Source: Vicia villosa (lineage: Eukaryota > Streptophyta > Magnoliopsida > Fabales > Fabaceae). From it: a DNA stretch of 64,000 bases. Shown here one piece after another: positions 56,855-64,000 of the stretch. The stretch's first letter is position 1. Each line of letters begins with the position of its first letter. Location: NCBI RefSeq assembly GCF_029867415.1, contig NC_081185.1:82716469-82780468 (forward strand). The letters are read 5' to 3'. The position numbers were made by a program, and so were the translations under genes. The notes beneath the pieces were generated by a model. The model saw only the letters and a list, made by a program, of their open reading frames with translations, ran no database searches and was not told where the DNA came from.

Positions 56855-59326
56855 TTATGGAGGGTATTTTCTATTCCACACCTGGTTGCTTTTCACCTCC
56901 GCAACCAAAAACTCATGAAGATGAAAGGCATGGACAACTTTTCCCTTCAATTCACTTACCACATTCTTCTTGACTTTCTTAGCCTTCTTCGGACTTTTGA
57001 TAGCTTCATGAGTTGTTTCTACCCGAGATGCTATGCTTGAAACTTTTTCTTGGAGCTGCTCAGGCTTTTTGTCTTTTTTTTCACTTTCTATCATACCACC
57101 AGAATTTTGATCATTCACAACCGCCCTATGTTTCTTAACTCCTAACATCTTCAAGGTTACTTCTTCATCAAAAGATCTCAGCGTTAGTGTCCCCTTTTCA
57201 ATGTCGAGGTTGCAGCGACCTGTCGACAAAAATGGCCTCCCAAGAAGGATAGGAGTTTCTTCGTCTTCCGGAATGTCCATGACGTGGAAGTCCACGGGGA
57301 ATACAAACTTATCCACTTCCACCAATACATCTTCTGCTACCCCATATGATTTCTTGATGGTGTGGTCGGCGAACCTTAACTGTGTCTTACTCTCACTAAT
57401 CTTTTGCAACTCAAGCTTTTTAAAGATTGACAAAGGCATTAAACTCACACTAGAACCAGAATCGAGGAGCACCTTTTTAAAAGTTATGTTATTGATAGTG
57501 CATGGTATTGCCACCGCTCCCGGGTCTTTCCTCTTTATTGGGATCTTTCTTGCTGACGAGACTAAACCGCACTTCTCAGTTGCAATCTTTTGTTCTCCTT
57601 CCACTGATCTCTTTTTCGCCATCACCTCCTTCATAAATTTCCTATACAAGGGCATGTGCTCAAGTGCTTCAAAGAATGGTAGATTTACCTCTAGCCTTTT
57701 GAACAATTTAGTGAACTTCTCGAAGTCTTTCTCTTTTGACTTCTTCTTTGTCACTCTGGAAGGGAAAGGTAGTTTGATCGCCGGTTCAGCATCTTTCTTT
57801 TTTTCTTCAACTGGTTTAACCGGTGGTATCACAACTTCTGGCTCTTTCGAATTCTCTCTTATTTCTAGATCCACCTCTATTACCATAGGGTCATCTATTT
57901 CCTCTTTCTCTTTTTCTGATTCAGCCACCCTTTTGCTCCTTGTTGTAACAGCATTAATCTTCTCTTGATCTTTCGGATTTTTCACAGTTGCACTCGGAAA
58001 GTTACCTTGTGCCTGTAGAGTGATATGCTGTGCTATTTGACCCACCTGAACCTCTAGATTTTTTATTGAAGCTGTGGTGTTCCTATGGTTGTTTCTTGTC
58101 TCTTCTTGAAACTGAGAGCATTGTCCAGCCAATCTCTCGATAGCTACTTCCCACTCCGCCTTCTGAGGGCCTTGTTGTTGTTGTTGATCTTTCCAAGCGA
58201 AGTTGGGATGATTCTTCCACCCAGGATTATAGGTGTTAGAATAAGGATTATTTTGCCTCAGGAATTTGATTTCTTCAATTTGCTTGGGAGTTGCAACACA
58301 ACATACAGTTTGATGAGGACCATTGCAAATTTCACATATTACAGGTTGAGCTTGTTGCACTTGAGCCACCCGTTGTGTACCTATATTCATAGCCTTCAAT
58401 CTTTTTTCAACTTCAGCCGATATCGCATCTTCAACTCGGATTTTTGAGGTTTCCAGCTTGAGGTCAATGATTCCTTCTGGTTTACTGGTACACCTATCAT
58501 ACAGCTCCAAATGCTCATTTGCAACTATAGCTTCAATGATCTTGATGATACCAGAGGCTGTTGTGAAATTTGTTGAGCCTCCAGCTGCTGTGTCGATTAA
58601 CTGCTTTGTTTTCATTCTGAGCCCATTGACAAATACTTGCATCTGTTCAGTCTTGTCCATATTATGAGTGGGACATGCTACTAGAATTCTTTTGAATCTT
58701 TTGTAAGCATCTCCTAAGGGCTCACCCTCCTTCTTCTTGAAGTTCAAAATGTCATACCTCTTTCTTATAAAGACCGAGGCGGGGAAATACTCATTCAAGA
58801 AAGCCTTCTCCATTTCTTCCCATGATGTGATACTGCCTGCTGGAAGAGAATAAAACCACTCTTCTGCTTCTTCGGCTAAAGTGAACGGGAACATTCTCAG
58901 CTTCTTTGCTTCTTCTGTATGCCCTTCAATTTTTAGAGTTGTGCTCATGGTCAGAAATCTCTGCAGGTGCTTGTTTGCATCTTCATTTACCTTTCCGGTG
59001 AAAGGTTTCCTTTCAAGCTGATTGATTGTGCTTGGATGTAGTTGAAAATTTGCAGCATTTACCGGTTGGTTGACAATTGTTTGTCTTCCCCCCGGTGTGT
59101 TTGCAGCACCATAGTCACCAAGGAGTCTCTCAGGAGGAGGAGGATTTTCACCCATGGTTTCTTCTTCACTTTCAGACTCTGAATCGGAATGAACTGACAC
59201 AATTTCCTCTTCAGGTTCCAGTTTAGCCAACCGAGCTTGTCTTCGCCTTGCGTGCAAAGTTCTTTCGATTTCTGCGTCAAAAAGAAATTCAGCTGAGGCC
59301 TTACCTCGCATACACAGATTAGACAA
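56855..59326 (-). CDS. Athila-type gag-protease polyprotein
   Basis: The ORF of 823 codons is open. After a charged leader, residues about 130-270 are a retrotrans_gag domain (FPFTLAEEAEEWFYSLP, FLNEYFP, LGDAYKRFKRIL). A region with CEICNGPHQTVCC replaces the usual zinc knuckle and is followed by a Gln/Asn-rich coiled-coil segment. The aspartic protease at about residues 630-760 has LLDSGSSVSLMP and ILLGRPFLSTG. The C terminus is basic and ends KYPP. The start is the first ATG of the frame, about 110 bp from the PBS, while a later ATG at about codon 57 (MGENPPPPER) is also possible. Absence of any lesion over 2.4 kb in a pol-less element suggests recent descent from an active gag-pro or selection on it. 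Confidence 0.85.
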   Translation of the reverse strand: MSNLCMRGKASAEFLFDAEIERTLHARRRQARLAKLEPEEEIVSVHSDSESESEEETMGENPPPPERLLGDYGAANTPGGRQTIVNQPVNAANFQLHPSTINQLERKPFTGKVNEDANKHLQRFLTMSTTLKIEGHTEEAKKLRMFPFTLAEEAEEWFYSLPAGSITSWEEMEKAFLNEYFPASVFIRKRYDILNFKKKEGEPLGDAYKRFKRILVACPTHNMDKTEQMQVFVNGLRMKTKQLIDTAAGGSTNFTTASGIIKIIEAIVANEHLELYDRCTSKPEGIIDLKLETSKIRVEDAISAEVEKRLKAMNIGTQRVAQVQQAQPVICEICNGPHQTVCCVATPKQIEEIKFLRQNNPYSNTYNPGWKNHPNFAWKDQQQQQGPQKAEWEVAIERLAGQCSQFQEETRNNHRNTTASIKNLEVQVGQIAQHITLQAQGNFPSATVKNPKDQEKINAVTTRSKRVAESEKEKEEIDDPMVIEVDLEIRENSKEPEVVIPPVKPVEEKKKDAEPAIKLPFPSRVTKKKSKEKDFEKFTKLFKRLEVNLPFFEALEHMPLYRKFMKEVMAKKRSVEGEQKIATEKCGLVSSARKIPIKRKDPGAVAIPCTINNITFKKVLLDSGSSVSLMPLSIFKKLELQKISESKTQLRFADHTIKKSYGVAEDVLVEVDKFVFPVDFHVMDIPEDEETPILLGRPFLSTGRCNLDIEKGTLTLRSFDEEVTLKMLGVKKHRAVVNDQNSGGMIESEKKDKKPEQLQEKVSSIASRVETTHEAIKSPKKAKKVKKNVVSELKGKVVHAFHLHEFLVAEVKSNQVWNRKYPP

Positions 59327-59432
59327 ATATTAGAATTAGGAAAAATAAATAAAAAGTGCAGAAAATAAAATTTTAGTCGCAGAGCAACAAAATTTTAATT
59401 GAAATAAATCTAGAACTCTATAATCTTCGGCA

Positions 59433-59451
59433 GTCCCCGGCAACGGCGCCA
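59433..59451 (-). other. Primer binding site of the Athila-type element
   Basis: On the - strand it reads TGGCGCCGTTGCCGGGGAC, the standard Athila match to tRNA-Asp, six bases from the 5' LTR. Confidence 0.9.
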
Positions 59452-59457
59452 AAAACT

Positions 59458-60819
59458 TGATAGGAAAATAGCAAGTGTACTATTTTCGCCTATGTAGTAG
59501 TAATGGGAAAATCCCAAGTATCGAATCTCAAGGACTACTTGACGATATAGAGTTTTATCAGTGTTTCAATTAAACAAAAGTTCAAAAGGTTGTTTTGATT
59601 GGTTTTGCAAATAAAGTAAATAAACAGAATAATAGAACTATGAACAGAGATGAGTAGATTGCTAGGGACGGTGAATGATTCTTCATGCAACGAATTCTCT
59701 GTCTCAATACAATAACATGCTTTTCATAGTTAATTACCGGTTCTTTAGAGTATCTAATCCTAAGGCCTTAGTGAAAAGATCTTTGACCTCACAACCTAAT
59801 TACTATGTCCATAGATAATTACGGTTATGATCAAGCATTCCAATAACAAGAACTTCCGGTTACAATATGATATCCCTAGTCCTAGGTGATATAGATATTA
59901 TATGTTCTTAATCATGTCCACAAATAATATGCCGTCCAGCTACACTATTCATTCATATTCAGAATCCGTTTTTCTGACGGATAAAGCATTATTAACGGAT
60001 GAAGAACAAATTAACAAATACGAAAAGTAAAATAGTTATTGCATCAATTGAATGAATTCATCACAATCAGAATCAGGGTCACCCCCCTAGCAATGGGGGG
60101 TTTAGCTACTCATGAAAATAACAGAAACCATAGTGTAAATTGTAGACATTACAGATAAATGAAGGAAATCCAATCTTCAATGGCAAAAGCTCATAGAAAT
60201 CTTCAATCCTTGCATAGAATCTGAGTTCTCCAGCCTTCTACAGTGTATTTTCGCTCCCAAATTCGTCCAACCCCTGTCCAAACGCAACCTCCTCCTTTTA
60301 TTTCTGCCAAACTGGGCTTTTCAGCAAGAAAGCCCATTCTTTTACGTGCACACGCGTGTGGACACGCGTTTGGTGGCTGTGACACGCGTCCTGGGACGCG
60401 TCTGGGCAGGGGCAGGAATTCCTTTGTAATTCTGGCAGCTGGGACGCGTGTGGGCACGCGTCTGGCAGTCTGGGACGCGTCTGGGCACGCGTTTGGTGGC
60501 CTGGGACGCGTCTGGGCACGCGTTTGGTCAGCAGACCTCAGCATTTCACTTCCACACGCGTTTGGGGACGCGTTTGAGCAGCAGGATGCACTTTCATAGG
60601 CTCCACACGCGTGTGGGGACGCGTTTGGCCAGGCCATGTGCTTTTTCATCAGTTTCTTCACGTTTCGCACTGATTTTCTCCATTTCATTCATCTGAGCCT
60701 ACAAACACTTAAACACAAAACCAAAGCATAAAATGACGAATAATAAATTAAAACATAAAATAAAATACTTAAAGATAACTAAAAACAGCGGTAAAAATAC
60801 GTGTGAAAACCACTGATCA
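59458..60819 (-). repeat. Athila-type element 5' LTR
   Basis: This 1,362-bp LTR adjoins the PBS. It contains the second ACGCGT array (60,346-60,636). Confidence 0.9.
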
Positions 60820-60824
60820 ATAGG

Positions 60825-60936
60825 CAACGCTCGCACAGGAGACGACTGGAAAACGTGCCCTATTGTTTTAGGCAACGTTTATCACATTTCTAGCTACACT
60901 TTTCAATCGTTGTTAAAGAGGAAAAATGTTGTAGTG
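60825..60936 (+). repeat. CACTA-1 right terminus
   Basis: Subterminal strings (GGCAACGTTTATCAC, CAATCGTTGTT) lead to the terminal GAAAAATGTTGTAGTG. The following bases TTG belong to the gag of E5. Confidence 0.75.
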
Positions 60937-61153
60937 TTGGGTCTCAGGCTTTACATTCCTAGTCCTGGGCCTTCCGAGACCTCTGCGTCCATCAGCCATT
61001 TACTTTTTTGTCCTACACATGGAATTAAGTTAATCAGGCTCAATGCCATAAGTAAGACATAAGGAATCATGCCGACGATTACACATATGAGGCAGAATTA
61101 TACTGTCTTATGTTTCATGGAAAAGCCGAGAATCGACGTGCTCTGATACCAAC
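60937..61153 (-). pseudogene. E5 gag start, leader and PBS
   Basis: On the - strand a PBS TGGTATCAGAGC (61,151-61,140) is followed by a leader of about 140 bp and an ATG at 60,999 that opens MADGRRGLGRPRTRNVKPE, cut by CACTA-1. This is the 5' end of the same minus-strand gypsy element whose later parts are at 49,035-49,305 and 27,131-28,868. Confidence 0.7.
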
Positions 61154-62574
61154 TGTAACACCTCATACATATCATAGCCTATGATAACATGCATATGGTA
61201 TTAAATGGTACGTGAAAGTCATACATAAGCAGCGGAACATATAGAGAGTATTAGTACAAGTACAAATGCCGAATGTATCATGGCCAAAATACATTATCCC
61301 AAAAAGGGTACTAATATATCATCCAAAAGATACACAATTGAAAGATACAAAACAGAAAGGAACTTCGCCATGAAGCATCATCACAAGACTAATCCATCTT
61401 ACCCTTGCCTTTATCCTGCCTCGAACCACCTGAAAATAAGATAATTGGAATGGGGTGAGATTAATAAATCTCAGTGAGTCCCCCTATCTTACGGGTTCAC
61501 TCAAATCTACAAGGTTCATACAACAAACGAATCCACCGAGGACTCGAGGTTTTTCTCACGGCTGGGTGCAAATACACAACAAGGTACACTACCATTGGTA
61601 GTCCCATGACAAACCGAGGTAGCAACAAGCACATAGCCTAACAAAACAAATATGCAAACCCGTACCCGTGTACGAGGAATCCATAAGTAAGTTCTACTAT
61701 TCTACTTAGGCTACGCAATACCACACCCTCGATGAGTTACCTCTTGTGCCTACGCGTCAAAAGACTTGCACATGCACACCGCTAGATGAAACAAATCATT
61801 CCTATATGGAATTCCATCCACGACGAGTTTTCCTATTGTGACCTTGCCTAAGTGGCATTACAACCCCATCGATCATCTATACGCAAATGTGAAACCGCTA
61901 GTGCAAATATGCCATAATGACTACACAAGCCCACCAGGTGAAAGCCTAGTGATTATTTATTTGACATTACTAGAGGTGAGTTTTCCTGACATGATATTAT
62001 CTACGCGACATCATATCCCTACCATACCAAGCACACAGATGATTACATGCTAGAGGAAACACCATAAAGACCCTATGAGCGCATCCCAATGGTAGCTCAG
62101 GTGCATATGACTTACCAAATGCCGATGTTTTACTACTGAAGGTAACCCCTTCAGCCACCGCAATAATAATATATGTCATGTGCGCTTTACCACCTATTAG
62201 CCTAGGTCTACTTCGATTCAAGCGTATATCAATCACATCACCAAGCCCCACAGACACACACTTCCGAGCATTCAACCAGAACAACGGAAAGCATAACATG
62301 ATTATAATACAACATTTAATATGATGCATCCATCAGTAATTCGTATATTGAGAAATATCACGTTCATGCTCATATGCAATACCACACGTTTAAATACAAG
62401 TTAAACAATTCTCACACGACTAAGGAGGCATTCGGTTCTCTTATTCGAAACGGAACTGCTCTTGGGGTTTTAGTTTCAAAAAACTCCATTCACAACACTT
62501 AACTGAATATGAATTAGGTATATCGAAAAACGATATTCTAACATCGGGGATAATTTTCCTAGATAATATGTCTT
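61154..62574 (-). repeat. E5 5' LTR (at least part)
   Basis: On the + strand it starts TGTAACACCTCATACA directly after the PBS, so on the - strand this is the end of the 5' LTR. Nothing coding is seen. It runs to the start of CACTA-2 at 62,575, and I could not tell whether the LTR ends there or is cut by that insertion. Confidence 0.6.
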
Positions 62575-62685
62575 CACTATGCCACAAAAGGGCTTTTATA
62601 GCGCTTATTTTGGTCTTTTAAAGCACTTAAAAGCGCTGCCATAGCCAGCGCTGTCGTAGGTAAAGACAGCGCTTTTTGGTACGCC

Positions 62686-62858
62686 AAAAGCGCTCTCGTA
62701 GCATCCCTTTTAGCAGCGCTTTTTCCAGAAAAGCGCTCTCGTAGCATCCCTTATAGTAGCGCTTTTTCTAGAAAAGCGCTCTCGTAGCATCCCCTATAAC
62801 AGCGCTTTTATCCAGAAAAGAGCTCTCGTAGCATCCCCTATAGCAGCGCTTTTTCCAG
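62686..62858. repeat. 43/44-bp tandem repeats in the CACTA-2 subterminal region
   Basis: Four units start at 62,686, 62,729, 62,772 and 62,816, and a fifth partial one at 62,859. Each has AAAAGCGCTCTCGTAGCATC, then a CCYTATAGYAGCGCTTTTTC-like half, so every unit is an inverted pair of AAAAGCGCT. Confidence 0.88.
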
Positions 62859-62999
62859 AAAGCGCTTTCATAGGTTGCGCTTTTTTTATCTTTTATGCTT
62901 TTTTTTATCTTAGGTAGGCCTTTAAAAGCGTTTTTGAAAGCGCTGTCGTTGCTAAAGGCAGTATTTTAAAGTGCAACGTGTAATTTAAGTCACCCAGTT

Positions 63000-63127
63000 C
63001 GACTGTAATTTATATTTATTTTCAACCTATAATATTTTCGACCTGTAATATATTTCCAACCTGTAATATTTTCAACCTATATTTATTTTCGACCTGTAAT
63101 ATATTTTCAACCTGTAATATTTTCAAC
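63000..63127. repeat. Minisatellite of TTTTCRACCTGTAATAT units
   Basis: Seven or so units of 17-26 bp alternate TTCGACCTGTAATAT, TTCAACCTGTAATAT and TTCAACCTATATTTA. This lies between the subterminal array and the protease gene of CACTA-2. Confidence 0.75.
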
Positions 63128-63740
63128 CATATGTAGGACATTATATACCAATATAATACCATTATAATCCAAAATAATATATATACACAATTATAGCTCA
63201 ATTCACATGTTTACAACAGATACATATAACTAAATCATCTCTAACAATAACTAAATCGGAATATAAGCCCGAAATTCTCAAAATCCGACGAGCGCACGTC
63301 CTGGTCCTGCAAAGTATAAACAGAACAACACGGTCAATTAAACTAACTTTGCTCAAACACAATTAAAGGTTCCAACATCTATACTTCAAATTTTCCAAGA
63401 AAACAAATTGTCATTCAGAAACATCAACAATATTATTAGTAACAATTTCATGTGATTTGGAACTCAATCCACCAATGTAATGTGTCATCAATCTAGTCTC
63501 AAATCAAACTATCAGCACCACTTATTTAAGAATCAAACTCAGTACAACAACAAAAACAAAGTTCAGCACTCTTATTCAGCAAACAACAAACTTGATTCAT
63601 ATAACAACGTCATCATCGTCAATTAATATTAAGAAAAATGAACCAACATCCACCAAAGAAACTCAAACACAAAGTCATTATCAAAATCTGTCACACATTA
63701 ATGTATTCATAAAACTTTTCACACAATAATGTATTCATAC

Positions 63741-64000
63741 CTATATGAATAGTCGCTGAATATAAAATTGACATAATTCCTCTTTGATTTCTTCCAACTT
63801 AAGTCTCGTGTAAGAAGCAGCATAGAAGTCATCAAAGTACTACATAACAAAAACATAATATGCATGATTTAGTTAAATGTAATAAATTATAAGAAATTAT
63901 CCTAAGTTATAAATCCATACCGTGATTGGAATCTCTAATTGATTAGTTTGAAGGATTTCTTTCAAAAACCTCAAAACAAAGTATTCGCAATCTGTATCGT
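63741..64000 (-). CDS. Ulp1-like (C48) protease C terminus in CACTA-2, partial
   Basis: On the - strand the window edge to 63,921 encodes DTDCEYFVLRFLKEILQTNQ. A GTATGG donor and TATGTAG acceptor flank an 81-bp intron (63,840-63,920). The next exon reads YFDDFYAASYTRLKLEEIKE and ends in a TAG at 63,741-63,743. The DxxCxYxVxRFxKEI pattern matches the catalytic-Cys region of the Ulp1/SENP-type proteases (usually CGYYVMR) captured by plant CACTA and Mutator-like elements. The His and Asp part lies outside the window. Here Cys is kept, while the glycine after it is Glu. A further AG acceptor with a short frame near 63,311 may be a downstream exon or untranslated region. Confidence 0.6.

Larger units (their letters stand above)
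54382..60819 (-). mobile_element. Athila-type gypsy element with gag-protease only
   Basis: The LTRs are 1,362 bp each (54,382-55,743; 59,458-60,819), begin TGATAGGAAAAT and end CTGATCA, and are flanked by atagg (54,377-54,381; 60,820-60,824). I count about seven LTR differences. On the - strand the order is PBS to tRNA-Asp, one long gag-pro ORF, and a 1.1-kb 3' region with two polypurine tracts. RT, RNase H and integrase are missing, so it is non-autonomous. Confidence 0.92.
49269..60936 (+). mobile_element. CACTA (En/Spm) DNA transposon CACTA-1, degraded, with a nested insertion
   Basis: The right end GAAAAATGTTGTAGTG (60,921-60,936) is a good inverted CACTACAAC terminus. The left end is not clean: CACTTTTTCATGG at 49,269 is the best candidate, and no matching 3-bp duplication was found. 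Subterminal strings such as TTAGGGAACGTTTT, GTTGCCTAAA and GGCAACGTTTA recur at both ends. Inside lie the end of a TnpD-type transposase and a multi-exon TnpA-like gene, both on the + strand. An Athila-type element lies at 54,382-60,819. Confidence 0.8.
62575..64000. mobile_element. CACTA transposon CACTA-2, left end, runs off the window
   Basis: The terminus CACTATGCCACAAAAGGG is followed by strings of AAAAGCGCT and AGCGCTTTT in both orientations, including a 43-bp tandem array, as expected for CACTA subterminal repeats. From about 63,740 it contains the 3' end of a minus-strand protease gene. The other end is outside the window, so no target duplication can be tested. Confidence 0.82.

Noticed and set aside
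57201..57968. 255-codon + strand frame
   Set aside because: It is antisense to the conserved gag-protease frame of the Athila-type element and has Ser/Phe-rich shadow composition.

Overview
This window is repeat-dense plant nuclear DNA, and every part I can identify is a transposable element. I found no complete host gene, rRNA gene, canonical tRNA gene or CRISPR array. The families present point to a legume, probably a large-genome one such as pea, vetch, faba bean, lentil or clover: an Ogre Ty3/gypsy element with a multi-kilobase LTR, two Maximus/SIRE Ty1/copia elements, Tekay-type and Athila-type gypsy elements, and two CACTA DNA transposons. The organism assignment is inference from family composition.

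Layout. (1) 1 to about 22,650 is the 3' part of an Ogre element on the + strand: a decayed protease and RT-RNaseH-integrase, a long 3' untranslated region with a 77-bp tandem repeat, and a 3' LTR of about 5.6 kb starting at 17,022. A Maximus/SIRE element (6,249-15,728, - strand, TSD catac) sits in its 3' untranslated region. Its LTRs are nearly identical and its gag and pol are open. (2) 22,651-23,074 is unassigned DNA with one exon-like stretch. (3) 23,075-27,130 is a rearranged Tekay-like element on the + strand with a full 3' LTR. It abuts, without a target duplication, a minus-strand gypsy element called E5 here. (4) E5 runs from 27,131 to about 62,574 but is split by two insertions. One is a second Maximus/SIRE element (28,869-49,029, TSD tcatg), whose gag is in turn split by a pol-less Tekay-like element (31,756-40,768, TSD tgaca). 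The other is a CACTA transposon (about 49,269-60,936), itself split by a pol-less Athila-type element (54,382-60,819, TSD atagg). (5) 62,575-64,000 is the start of a second CACTA element, which carries the C-terminal end of a Ulp1-like protease gene.

Nesting and LTR divergence give a relative order. E5 is oldest. The E5 insertions came next (Maximus-2 LTRs differ by roughly 2.5% by eye). The Athila-type element followed (about 7 differences in 1,362 bp). The Maximus-1 and Tekay-like inner elements are youngest, with one visible difference each between their LTRs. Two of the young insertions lack pol, so they must have been moved by proteins from other copies.

The least expected signals are non-coding. 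The Ogre LTR contains two families of short hairpins whose stems vary with compensating changes while the loop stays constant. It also holds two tRNA-like modules with Pol III A- and B-box matches, each followed by a T run. Both Maximus copies share a +1 gag/pol overlap, a promoter-like block upstream of a third ORF (even in the copy that lost the ORF), and repeated polypurine tracts. The Athila-type LTR carries 14 ACGCGT palindromes in about 300 bp.
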